Origin: Bombella dulcis | GTDB taxonomy: Bacteria; Pseudomonadota; Alphaproteobacteria; Acetobacterales; Acetobacteraceae | Direction of reading: 5' to 3' | Length of the DNA: 64,000 bases | NCBI RefSeq assembly: GCF_026385505.1 | Contig: NZ_JANIDV010000001.1 | Location: forward strand, 680,389-744,388 | Shown here: positions 10,466-22,764 of the stretch, piece by piece | Numbering within the stretch: the first letter of the stretch is position 1 | Layout: each line of letters opens with the position of its first letter | Notes under the pieces: generated by a model | The model's input: only the letters and a program-made list of their open reading frames with translations | The model's database searches: none | Told to the model about the DNA's origin: nothing | Made by a program: the position numbers and the translations under genes

Positions 10466-11398
10466 ATGCCCTCCTCAACAAGAAGGACCTTTCATCCCAG
10501 GCGGATGCAGACCACACTGAAACATCCTGTGCAGTGCCAAGGCACGGGGCTGCATGGCGGCAGGCCCGCCACGCTCCATCTCCTTCCGGCAGAGGCCAAT
10601 ACGGGCATCCACCTCCAGCGTCTGGACAGGGCAGGCACGCCGCCCTTCCGTCTCACGCCGGACTGCATCATCTCCAGCCCGCTGGCAACGGTCGCTTCAT
10701 CCCCGCTCACGGCTGATCTGACAGTCGCCACCGTGGAGCATCTCATGGCGGCCCTCCATGCCTGCGGGATCGACAATCTGCTCATCCAGAGTGACGGGCC
10801 GGAACTTCCCATTCTGGATGGCTGCTCACGGACGTTCATGTCCCTGCTGGATGATGCCGGAACCGTCAGCCTGTCAGTTCCCCGCCGTTCTGTCAGCATA
10901 CTCCGTCCTGTCCATGTGACAGGCAGGGATGGAGCCAGAGCCAGCCTGCTCCCCGGCACATCCGACGCACTGGAACTCTCCCTGAGCATCGATTTCCCCG
11001 CTCCGGCCATCGGGAAACAGACATGCGCCATCCGCCTCTCCCGCCAGACATTCGAAACCGAACTGGCCTCCTGCCGCACGTTCGTCAATCATCAGGATAT
11101 TGCCGCCCTTCAGGCGCAGGGTCTGGCCCTGGGCGGGTCTCTGGAGAATGCGCTGGTCATCCAGCATGACCGTATCCTCAATCCCGGCGGCCTGCGCTAC
11201 GACAATGAATGCGCCCGCCACAAGATGCTGGATACGGTCGGCGATCTCTACTGTGCAGGATACAGGCTGTCCGGCCGTTTCGAGGGGCACAGGACAGGCC
11301 ATGCCCTCAACAACCAGCTTCTGCGCGCACTCTTCTCTTCCCCGGAAAACTGGCAGTTCTCTGATGGAAGCGTGTCCGTTCTGCCCCGGCCTGCATGA
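10466..11398 (+). CDS. lpxC: LpxC, UDP-3-O-acyl-GlcNAc deacetylase
   Basis: Zinc amidase for the committed step of lipid A synthesis, so the cell makes LPS. The N-terminal CQGTGLHGG, VEHLMAALHACGIDN and the zinc/catalytic stretch ARHKMLDTVGDLYCAG, followed by GHRTGHALNNQL, identify the family. Length 310 residues from the first ATG. An alternative ATG at 10505 (MQTTLKHPV) fits the family N-terminus better; neither has a convincing Shine-Dalgarno, so the start is uncertain. Confidence 0.94.
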   Translation: MPSSTRRTFHPRRMQTTLKHPVQCQGTGLHGGRPATLHLLPAEANTGIHLQRLDRAGTPPFRLTPDCIISSPLATVASSPLTADLTVATVEHLMAALHACGIDNLLIQSDGPELPILDGCSRTFMSLLDDAGTVSLSVPRRSVSILRPVHVTGRDGARASLLPGTSDALELSLSIDFPAPAIGKQTCAIRLSRQTFETELASCRTFVNHQDIAALQAQGLALGGSLENALVIQHDRILNPGGLRYDNECARHKMLDTVGDLYCAGYRLSGRFEGHRTGHALNNQLLRALFSSPENWQFSDGSVSVLPRPA

Positions 11399-11461
11399 GA
11401 ATATCAGGCCGGAGCGCAAGAACCCCCTTTTCCCAGAAAACTCCCATGCTATAAGAAAATC

Positions 11462-12484
11462 ATGGTCAGCAGCATCCTAAAATCCCACGTGATTTCGTCC
11501 CGTTTCAGTCTTGCGGTTTTCTGCGTTCCGGCTCTGCTCGGACTCAGCCTTCTATCCGGCTGTTCCAGCTCCGATGCTGACATACAGGCAAAGCTGCCAC
11601 GGTCGGCTGATGCCGAAACCCTCTACAACTATGGGATTGATGCCCTTCACGGGGGGCATTACAAGCTGGCCAGCAGCGAGTTCGAACTTCTCCAGCAGAA
11701 TTTCCCCTATTCCGGCTACACGGGCAGTGCTGAACTGATGGAAGGCTATGCCTACTATCTTCAGGGCGAGTATGCCCTCTCCGTCCAGCAGCTGGAACGT
11801 TATCTCCAGCTGCATCCCACCAGCCCGGATGCTGCCTACGCCTATTATCTGCGTGGCCTGTGCTATTACGAGCAGATCGGCGATGTCTCCCGTGACCAGC
11901 TCGGCACGCTGGAGGCCATGGATGCCCTCCAGGAAGTCATCACCCGTTTCCCCCAGACCTCCTATGCCCGTGATGCCCAGCTGAAGATTGACCTCTGCCG
12001 TGACCATCTGGCCGGCAAGGAAATGTATGTCGGCCGCTACTACCAGCGGGAGAAGGATTATCAGTCCGCCTATGGCCGCTATCAGCGTGTCGTGCAGGAC
12101 TTCCAAACGACAAACCATGTGCCGGAAGCCCTGGAGCGTCTGGTCGAAGTCAACCTGGCCCTCGGCCTGCCGGATGAGGCCCGCCAGTCCGCCGCCGTGC
12201 TGGGTTATAATGCCCCGGACAGCCGCTGGTACCGGCTCGCCTATAACAAGCTGAAAAACCATCACCAGCTGACACCGCAGCTGCCCAGGCCGTCACAGAG
12301 CCAGAAGGCGCATGAGCGTCGTTCCAGAAAGCGCCATGCCATGACCCCGCCTTCTGCACAGCAGACAGCCCCGGCATCATCCGATGCCGTCATCGTCCAG
12401 CCCGTTTCCACGACGCAGTCTGCCCCGATTGCCTCCGTGAACATTCCTCCGGCTCCCGCACCGGCCGGAAAAAAATCACGATAG
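11462..12484 (+). CDS. bamD: BamD outer-membrane assembly lipoprotein
   Basis: A 340-residue lipoprotein of the BAM complex that helps insert beta-barrel proteins. The signal peptide ends at a lipobox (LLSGC, cysteine near residue 34). TPR-like repeats follow: LYNYGIDALHGGHYKLA, YYLQGEYALSVQQLERYL, YYLRGLCYYEQ and REKDYQSAYGRYQRV. The last 80 residues form a Lys/Arg, then Pro/Ala/Ser-rich tail beyond the usual BamD end. It sits between lpxC and recN, the common alphaproteobacterial order. Confidence 0.92.
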   Translation: MVSSILKSHVISSRFSLAVFCVPALLGLSLLSGCSSSDADIQAKLPRSADAETLYNYGIDALHGGHYKLASSEFELLQQNFPYSGYTGSAELMEGYAYYLQGEYALSVQQLERYLQLHPTSPDAAYAYYLRGLCYYEQIGDVSRDQLGTLEAMDALQEVITRFPQTSYARDAQLKIDLCRDHLAGKEMYVGRYYQREKDYQSAYGRYQRVVQDFQTTNHVPEALERLVEVNLALGLPDEARQSAAVLGYNAPDSRWYRLAYNKLKNHHQLTPQLPRPSQSQKAHERRSRKRHAMTPPSAQQTAPASSDAVIVQPVSTTQSAPIASVNIPPAPAPAGKKSR

Positions 12485-12535
12485 GATATGAAGGCCATCA
12501 GGCCTGCCATCTCCTGACCATTTATGGAACGTAAA

Positions 12536-12565
12536 ATGTGAAGCCGGAATTTTCTGGCTTCACAT
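12536..12565 (+). terminator. Hairpin after bamD
   Basis: A perfect 10-bp stem (ATGTGAAGCC / GGCTTCACAT) with a 10-base loop, 50 bp after the bamD stop. The following bases are only moderately T-rich, so it may end the dcw transcript or simply stabilise the mRNA 3' end. Confidence 0.6.
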
Positions 12566-12696
12566 CATTTATTCGCTCCCCGCCAGTGTGACCTATTGCG
12601 CTGGCTACTTTTTTACTCAATATCTGGCACCGCATTTTCTGAAAACCTGCAGCAGGCGCACCTGTCGACGCTCTGCCCGGTTCTGGAGGCTGCATT

Positions 12697-16508
<3,812 letters not shown>

Positions 16509-16734
16509 AGCAGAAATCAGAAGCTGACATCTATGGAAGTGGTCAATTCTCCAAAATAGGATTATGTCACAGTTATTTGAAGAAAATATGTCATATAAAA
16601 TTTCATTTTGAAAATAATTTTTAAATTTAATTAAAATAAGAAGCAAGAGAATTTCAAAAATTTATTTAATTCATATATAATTATGATATAATACACATTA
16701 ATTTTAATTATTTCAGTCCACAACTTGTTGATTA

Positions 16735-16750
16735 ATTCTATGAATAGAAT
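16735..16750. repeat. Perfect inverted repeat just before a glycosyltransferase gene
   Basis: ATTCTAT-GA-ATAGAAT, 7+2+7, ending 8 bp before the ATG at 16759 and lying within a 250-bp AT-rich gap (16509-16758). Its position would suit a regulator site or an mRNA hairpin masking the start. No good Shine-Dalgarno is present. A related element lies at 18642-18656. Confidence 0.5.
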
Positions 16751-16758
16751 AGACTTCT

Positions 16759-18144
16759 ATGAAAATCTCAGATATCCTAGAACAAGACAGTAATTTTCCG
16801 GAGATTCGTAGGATGGATGAAAAAAGATATTTCCTAACATGGAATTTTCAGATTCTTCGACAGAACCCCACAACCCGAACACTTTACTGCTCCCGTTTGG
16901 ACAGCCAGTTCCCCAACGATGCCTTCGGCCTCACACTGGCAACAGACGACATTGGCGCACAATGCACATTTATCCCCCAGGGCGAGAATATTGCCCCCTA
17001 TCATATTGATGATATTGAAATAAGCTTCAATTCCAATATGCGCGTCTGGAATCTACGGGACAAGAACGGGCTATTCCTATGCTTTGATTCTGAGACGCTT
17101 TCTTTCTCCAGAGAACACCCCTCATTCTGGGAGGGGTTCATTATACTTACTCGCAGAGAAATTGACATATTAAGCCATTTTCTGAATAATAAATGGGTCC
17201 TTCCCAAGACACAAAAGATTGTTGATGGCAAGGATTTCAAATTCGCTGATGTCTTCAAAATAGTAATTGATGATTTTGACGTTGATATGCGCTATCAACT
17301 TTTCAAATACTGGAACAAGTATAACGTCACGCTCTATTTCAGTGGCTGGAAGCGTGAAATGCTTCACCTCTATAACCCTGCTGTTTACATTACCGCCTAC
17401 AATAAAGAATCCATCATGCAGCAATGCAAGATGTGTGTCGTCTCACTGCGGAAAATGGGGAATTTTACCGGTCCAATCATCCTCATGACCGACAAGGATC
17501 AGGCCTATATAGACAACTTGTTTGAAAGCAAGAAAGAGTACACTGACAATCTCATCATCCATAATCTGTATCCAAAGGACTTCCTGTCCTTTGTCTGCTC
17601 CAAATATGAAATAACGAATAAAGACACTTTTGCAGGGTATCAACCGCTCCTATATCTGGACCCAGACATCATCCTAAACAGACCACTGGAGCCGATGTTA
17701 ATACGTGGCCTCTCAACTGGCAAGATATGCTCCCCTGCCGAAGAATTTCATCCCATACAAACCCATATTCCAGCGGGCTCGTCCCTATTCTCAATGGATG
17801 ACATTCCAGGCCGTTTCACACCCGGCATCAATGGCGGGACCATCCTGTTCCCCAATACGGAAGATGATACAATCCGCCGCTTCGTTGATGAGATACGGCA
17901 CGAAGTAACAAATCTAGTCTTCAAATTTGGACGTTCATTCAATGGCTGGGCCGATCAAGAAGCTTATAATTACCTTGCCATTAAAACGAACCTGGTCAAT
18001 TCCAATGCCCTAACACCATTTACGGCCTATCAAGGGCCTACCCATGACCAGCGTCTGGGTCTGATCCATTTCTGGGGCTTCTCATCCGATGAAAAAGTGA
18101 AACGGATGAGAGAATACATGAATACTCTGGGCTATCACGCCTGA
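16759..18144 (+). CDS. GT8-like glycosyltransferase with extra N-terminal domain
   Basis: A 461-residue cytoplasmic-looking protein without signal peptide. The C-terminal ~270 residues resemble nucleotide-sugar-dependent GT-A transferases: an ITAYNKESIMQQCKMCV start, a metal-binding YLDPDIIL near residue 305, GINGGTILFPN, WADQEAYNYL and a final GLIHFWGF. The first ~180 residues are separate, with a segment (SFWEGFIILTRREID) resembling the DWE-F-LT segment of the unknown paralogues at 23.8-25.3 kb. The gene is AT-rich with TTA/ATA codons, flanked by AT-rich gaps and placed next to the conserved ligA, which suggests transfer. Donor sugar and acceptor are unknown. Confidence 0.75.
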   Translation: MKISDILEQDSNFPEIRRMDEKRYFLTWNFQILRQNPTTRTLYCSRLDSQFPNDAFGLTLATDDIGAQCTFIPQGENIAPYHIDDIEISFNSNMRVWNLRDKNGLFLCFDSETLSFSREHPSFWEGFIILTRREIDILSHFLNNKWVLPKTQKIVDGKDFKFADVFKIVIDDFDVDMRYQLFKYWNKYNVTLYFSGWKREMLHLYNPAVYITAYNKESIMQQCKMCVVSLRKMGNFTGPIILMTDKDQAYIDNLFESKKEYTDNLIIHNLYPKDFLSFVCSKYEITNKDTFAGYQPLLYLDPDIILNRPLEPMLIRGLSTGKICSPAEEFHPIQTHIPAGSSLFSMDDIPGRFTPGINGGTILFPNTEDDTIRRFVDEIRHEVTNLVFKFGRSFNGWADQEAYNYLAIKTNLVNSNALTPFTAYQGPTHDQRLGLIHFWGFSSDEKVKRMREYMNTLGYHA

Positions 18145-18899
18145 GTGATCTGACCTTATGGTCCCTTCATCCATGTCAGATGAGGGGGCCGAGCACTACA
18201 TAAACGGCCATTGGATTTCCGGCCATACAGGAACTATGCTCCATCAAGCTCGTTCCACATAAAGCCGCATACCAGCCGCGGTGACTAATATCTAATTTCT
18301 TCCTTCACACTAGCAACCAACAAACAGTGTTTCAGCCTATACTTGTTTTTTGTCCCAAGCTAAGGTGATCTTCATGATTTGGTGTCTGGTTGATAATTTT
18401 CAGAAGGCCATCCTGGACCAGCATGCTAACATAAATACTCAGTACGTTTTCTGTATGCTTCAAAAATCCTAGATATCAATAAAGGAACATATATTTCCGA
18501 TGCCCAGTTTTCGTCATTGCAAAATTCAAATTTCCCAGCGGGGGCGGACAGTCAATGAACGATATAATGCTTCCAAAAGACAACACAACACATTCTACAA
18601 TCTGTGTTAGAGCAAGTGGTTTAACATCTTGATAGAGTAAGTAGAATTCAATTCTATCAAAATATGGACAATTATATTTACCTTTTAATCATACGTATCT
18701 CTAAGTATCTTTAATGTTTCCGAATTATTCTTAGAACATAATCACCCCTTCTAAAACACACCTCATTTTCTTGGCTATTTCCTACCTCCTCATGACAAAA
18801 TTAATTGTTCCAGATTCATAAAACAATTGAAACCTGCTCCAACTCCATTATCATGCCACCAATAATTGCTGCCTTGGAGGGTGGCCACAGAGAGAGCGC
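18145..18899. other. AT-rich intergenic region, no supported gene
   Basis: A 755-bp stretch with no ORF worth calling. A 29-codon frame from 18174 reads AEHYINGHWISGHTG, reminiscent of the N-terminus of aldehyde dehydrogenases, then stops. It could be a decayed gene remnant, but the match is short. The middle part is strongly AT-rich and contains a perfect palindromic element at 18642-18656. Confidence 0.5.
18642..18656. repeat. Perfect inverted repeat in gene-free region
   Basis: TAGAATT-C-AATTCTA, 7+1+7. It shares the ATTCTA/TAGAAT half-site with the inverted repeat at 16735-16750, on the other side of the AT-rich glycosyltransferase gene. Function unknown. Confidence 0.45.
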
Positions 18900-20255
18900 A
18901 TGCCCACCACATCATCCAATCACCACTCCCTCATCATGCTGGTCGTCGGCCTTCTGGTCACAGTCGTGCTGATCGGGGTATCCATTCTCATTTCCCTCTC
19001 CGAAATCTCCTTCGCCGCAGCACGAGAAACCCGTATGCGTGCCCTGGCCGAGGAAGGAGACAAACGGGCACGGGCCTTCCTGCGTCTCCGCCGGAACAGC
19101 GGACAGGTCATGACGGCCATCCAGATATGCCTCAATGCCGTGGGTATTCTGGGGGGTGTGGTGGGTGATGCCCTGCTCAGTGAACCTTTTGCTGCTGGCC
19201 TGCATTATCTGGGCCTGTCTGCCCCGCTGGCAGACAAGATAGGCTCTTTCAGCTCATTCATTCTGGTGACGGGGCTGTTTGTTCTCTTTGCCGACCTATT
19301 GCCCAAGCGCACGGCCATGAACGCCCCGGACAAAATCGCTCTGGCCGTGGGATGGTTCCCTGCCCTGGTCCTCCGGCTTCTTTACCCGGCTGTATGGATT
19401 TTCTCCCATATTGCTGACCTGATTCTGAAGCTGCTGCGTATTCCTGCCACGGCAACGGTGGAAGCCGTAACACCGGAAGACCTCCGGGCCATTCTCGCCG
19501 CCGGCACGGCCTCGGGTGTCCTGCTGGAGCAGGAACACCAGATGATCCAGAATGTCATGGCCTTGCAGAACCGCTCCGTCACCTCGGCCATGACCCCACG
19601 GGATGAAATCGTCTACCTGGATGTCAATGAGAGCCTGGAAAGCCAGCGTGACAAGGTCCGCGTCCGCCCCTACTCCCGCTATCCATTCTGCGATGGATCG
19701 CTGGACAAGGTGGTCGGGTCCATCCGTGCGGAAGATGTTCTGGTTGCCGTCGTGGACGAACCCGCCACGCTGACCAACCCGCAGAAAGCCCCCCCCAAAC
19801 AGATATTCAACATGCGACGGGATGTCCTGTCCCTGCCGGATACGCTGAATCTCTGGGAGACGCTGGCCCAGTTCGATACGCATGGGGCTGGCTTTGCCCT
19901 CATCTTCAATGAATACGGGCTGATTGTCGGGCTGATCACCTACAAGGACATCATGGGTGCCCTGATGGACGGACTGGCCAATCCCTTCGAAGAACAGGCC
20001 ATCGTCCGCCGTGATGATGATTCCTGGCTCATTGATGGAGCCGCCCCCATTCTGGATGTCATCCGGGAGCTGGATATTCCCCTCTTCCACGACAGTGCCG
20101 AGTTTGACACGATCGCCGGTTTCATCACGCACCGTCTGCGCCGCATGGCCCGCAAGACGGACCGTATCGAAGTCGCCGGTTTCCGGTTCGAAGTGGTGGA
20201 TGTTGAGCGGTTCCGCATCAACCAGCTTCTGGTCACCCGGATGAAAAACAGCTGA
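18900..20255 (+). CDS. CorC/HlyC-family membrane protein (DUF21-CBS-transporter associated domain)
   Basis: A 451-residue protein of the hemolysin/CNNM family, thought to handle divalent cations such as Mg2+ or Co2+ at the inner membrane. The N-terminal DUF21 part has several hydrophobic segments and the family signature SEISFAAARETRMRALAEEGD. CBS-like repeats follow (about 200-340; TSAMTPRDEIVYLD, FNEYGLIVGLITYKDIMG), then a C-terminal FAD-like transporter-associated domain (WLIDGAAPILDVIRELDI ... AGFRFEVVDVERFRI). 'Hemolysin' is a historic label and toxin activity is not implied. pncA starts 3 bp after its stop. Confidence 0.88.
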   Translation: MPTTSSNHHSLIMLVVGLLVTVVLIGVSILISLSEISFAAARETRMRALAEEGDKRARAFLRLRRNSGQVMTAIQICLNAVGILGGVVGDALLSEPFAAGLHYLGLSAPLADKIGSFSSFILVTGLFVLFADLLPKRTAMNAPDKIALAVGWFPALVLRLLYPAVWIFSHIADLILKLLRIPATATVEAVTPEDLRAILAAGTASGVLLEQEHQMIQNVMALQNRSVTSAMTPRDEIVYLDVNESLESQRDKVRVRPYSRYPFCDGSLDKVVGSIRAEDVLVAVVDEPATLTNPQKAPPKQIFNMRRDVLSLPDTLNLWETLAQFDTHGAGFALIFNEYGLIVGLITYKDIMGALMDGLANPFEEQAIVRRDDDSWLIDGAAPILDVIRELDIPLFHDSAEFDTIAGFITHRLRRMARKTDRIEVAGFRFEVVDVERFRINQLLVTRMKNS

Positions 20256-20257
20256 AC

Positions 20258-20842
20258 ATGACCACCATACAGTTCCAGACCAGAGACATTACCTGGCAGG
20301 ATGCCCTGCTCATCATCGACATGCAGAATGACTTCATGCCCGGTGGTGCCCTGCCTATGTCTGGTGGCCCTGATCTTCTCCCCGTCATCAACCAGCTGAA
20401 CCGGCTGGAGTTCCGGGCCATCGTGGCTTCACAGGACTGGCACCCCGCTGGACACTGCTCTTTTGAGGAACAGGGTGGCCCCTGGCCAGTTCACTGTCTG
20501 GCTGACAGCCGTGGTGCTGCCCTGGTTGGTGGACTGGACCAGAGCCACATCACGCACATCATCCGCAAGGGCATGGCCCTGGATGCTGATTCCAACTCAG
20601 CTTTTTATGATGACGCAGAAACGGCCACCGGCCTGACCGCCCTCCTGAAAGGGCTGGGAGTGAAACGGGTTTTCCTGTGCGGTGTTGCGCTGGATGTCTG
20701 TGTCATGGCGACAGCCCGCCACGCCATCCAGGACGGATTTGAAACCTTCATCATTCAGAACGCCACCGTCGGCATCAGACCTGTTTCAACCGACCAGATT
20801 GAACAGGAAACCGGCATCACCCTCTGTACATTCAGGCAATAA
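20258..20842 (+). CDS. pncA: PncA, nicotinamidase
   Basis: A 194-residue isochorismatase-fold amidase that converts nicotinamide to nicotinate for NAD salvage. The catalytic triad can be placed at D21 (IIDMQNDF), K104 and C148 (CGVALDVCV). Metal ligands D60, H62 (ASQDWHPAGH) and H79 (GPWPVHC) fit PncA. It is tightly linked to the CorC-like gene, probably one transcript. The 3' side (20843-21106) holds no clear gene. Confidence 0.92.
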   Translation: MTTIQFQTRDITWQDALLIIDMQNDFMPGGALPMSGGPDLLPVINQLNRLEFRAIVASQDWHPAGHCSFEEQGGPWPVHCLADSRGAALVGGLDQSHITHIIRKGMALDADSNSAFYDDAETATGLTALLKGLGVKRVFLCGVALDVCVMATARHAIQDGFETFIIQNATVGIRPVSTDQIEQETGITLCTFRQ

Positions 20843-20948
20843 TGCATGGCTGGCCATAACCGGTCTGCCCTGCCCATCTCAGCCCGGCGGCTCGACTTCT
20901 TCAGCAGGGTTCCACCAGAGCAGCCTTTCTGTCTTCCTCCAGAAAGGC

Positions 20949-21107
20949 CTAGAGGTAGTCATAATAGGTCTTAATCCCATCTTCTTTCGACTCAAAAGTC
21001 TCCCAAAGATTCCCGTGCCCACAGAAATGCTCGATACCTGACCATCCATGTCGTGACAGCACGATTTTGCCCGAAATATGACCGTACCCCTCCCTACAAT
21101 TAGTCAC
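20949..21107 (-). CDS. Possible small ORF, unknown
   Basis: A 52-codon frame starting at a GTG with GGAGGA nine bases upstream, 33 bp downstream of the glucanase stop on the same strand. The product (VTNCREGYGHISGKIVLSR at its N-terminus) resembles no family I recognise and could be a fragment of a longer lost gene. It lies in the same AT-rich patch as the glucanase 3' end. Called only because of the ribosome binding site. Confidence 0.3.
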   Translation of the reverse strand: MTNCREGYGHISGKIVLSRHGWSGIEHFCGHGNLWETFESKEDGIKTYYDYL

Positions 21108-21140
21108 AGGCGATGTTCCTCCACGTACAAGCATTCAAAA

Positions 21141-22703
21141 TTATTTCCCACACTCGCCTCTACAAAGCCATCCTCCTGTAAAACCCGCCTTCATCAATCC
21201 AAATCGAATGTAAGAGTTCCTCTTCATAACATTCCAAACAAATTCACTACGTAAATTCTCGCTCATCAACAAAATCGGCCCTTGATCAATACCTAGCTGC
21301 TGGCCATCCACCCAAAAACCATCCTTCACGCGATAACTAGGATTAAAAGCATCCACAAAACCATATTTATTATAAATCATCCCCCCATACCGCCGTTTCA
21401 TTTCCTCCAGAGAAGGCAGAGTAATTTCTGGCGCAAAAGCGACAGATCCTCCGACAGCCGTAGGAGCGATCGTGCCATCATCCAGCACATAATCACTTCC
21501 GGCCCCCCGGGCACTGTACGCCAGAAAATGACGTTTCTCGCCGTCCACTTCCTGCACGCTGTCCCCCGGACCATCCGAAGCTGTCAGCCCCCAGACGGCC
21601 CCATCATACCCCTTCCAGTGGCCGGGATTACGCAGCGCATAGTCCCGCTGTGCATAGACGGCTTCCCGGCTGTTCTGGAAATAGTCGTACCCCCGCTGAA
21701 GGCTGGCCCTGTCCTGAATATGACGGAAATCCACCCAGCACTCACTATACTGATGCCCGAACAGGGGGGCGAAATTCAGGAAATTATGCCCGTAAAAACT
21801 ACCTTGCTGCCCCCGCTGCGTCTCTGTCCAGCGGTCCCATAACCCTTCCGGCAGGCCATGTTCCGGTGCTCCCAGAGCCATGATGTAGAGCAGCATTCCT
21901 TCGTTATAGCCCTTCCACTGGGCGGACAGGAAATGACCCGGCGGCATCCAGCCCATGCTCAGCCACTCGCTGTCATCACCCCTCATCCAACGCCAGTCCA
22001 CCCGCCGGTACAGCTGGTCTGCCAGCCTGCGGATTTCCTGCTCCCGTACATCAGAACGGTCATAATAGGACTGTGCGAACAGTACGCCGCCCATCAGCAG
22101 GGCCGTATCTATGCTGGAAAGCTCAGACCAGTCCGCCACCCTCAGCCCTGTTTCCGGGTCCAGAAAATGATAGAAAAAGCCATGAGACCCGGCTGTTCCG
22201 CTGGTGGCTTCACCCTGTGGCAGAGTCATCAGAAAGCGCAGTGTAGCAAGCGTACGTTCAGCAGCCTGCTGCCGGGTTATGTAGCCCCGCTCCACGCCAA
22301 TGCCATAAGCCGTCAGGCCAAAGCCCACACTGGCAATACTGGCTGCTCCATTCATCAGGGGGGCACGGTCTGGCACCAGACCATTTCTGGGATTGGCCGT
22401 CTCCCAGAACCAGCTGAATGTCCGTTTCTCCAGATCATCCAGAAAGGCCCGATGCTTCTGATCATTCAGGGAAAATACCTCATGAACCTCCCCCGAAGGC
22501 ACGGCCTTTTCCTGGGACACAGCCGGAGAGCTGAACAGCAGGGGCGAAGCAAAAACCAGAGACAGAAGAGCCTTACCGGCAGAAGGTCGGGACTTTACCC
22601 TGGAAAGATGGCCTGTCACGTCATGACGGCCCGACATGAAACGTTCCCTGATCTTCATAATGACTGTCCCCGCCTTCTGCCTGGAGATGGTTTCCACCCT
22701 CAT
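21141..22703 (-). CDS. Secreted glucoamylase-like protein (GH144-type beta-1,2-glucanase family)
   Basis: A 520-residue protein related to the glycoamylase-like domain (PF10091) that includes GH144 endo-beta-1,2-glucanases. It opens with a basic region and a hydrophobic export signal (KALLSLVFASPLLFSSPAVSQ without the first K, near residues 46-64). Family features are KRTFSWFWETANPRNGLVPD, ASVGFGLTAYGIG, LMGGVLFAQSYY and PPGHFLSAQWKGYNEGM. AGGAGG eight bases before the first ATG supports this long start; ATGs at 22658 and 22637 are alternatives. The last ~110 codons are AT-rich while the rest is GC-rich. The substrate could be cyclic or linear beta-glucan of the envelope or host; this is inferred only. 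Confidence 0.8.
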   Translation of the reverse strand: MRVETISRQKAGTVIMKIRERFMSGRHDVTGHLSRVKSRPSAGKALLSLVFASPLLFSSPAVSQEKAVPSGEVHEVFSLNDQKHRAFLDDLEKRTFSWFWETANPRNGLVPDRAPLMNGAASIASVGFGLTAYGIGVERGYITRQQAAERTLATLRFLMTLPQGEATSGTAGSHGFFYHFLDPETGLRVADWSELSSIDTALLMGGVLFAQSYYDRSDVREQEIRRLADQLYRRVDWRWMRGDDSEWLSMGWMPPGHFLSAQWKGYNEGMLLYIMALGAPEHGLPEGLWDRWTETQRGQQGSFYGHNFLNFAPLFGHQYSECWVDFRHIQDRASLQRGYDYFQNSREAVYAQRDYALRNPGHWKGYDGAVWGLTASDGPGDSVQEVDGEKRHFLAYSARGAGSDYVLDDGTIAPTAVGGSVAFAPEITLPSLEEMKRRYGGMIYNKYGFVDAFNPSYRVKDGFWVDGQQLGIDQGPILLMSENLRSEFVWNVMKRNSYIRFGLMKAGFTGGWLCRGECGK

Positions 22704-22764
22704 GAAAATGCCCTCCTGACAGCCACTTCAACATGATGACGTGACTGCCGGACGGGTTATCATG

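Noticed and set aside
16509..16758. Possible insertion sequence or origin in the AT-rich gap after ligA
   Set aside because: No transposase, no terminal inverted repeats with target duplication, and no DnaA-box cluster could be seen.
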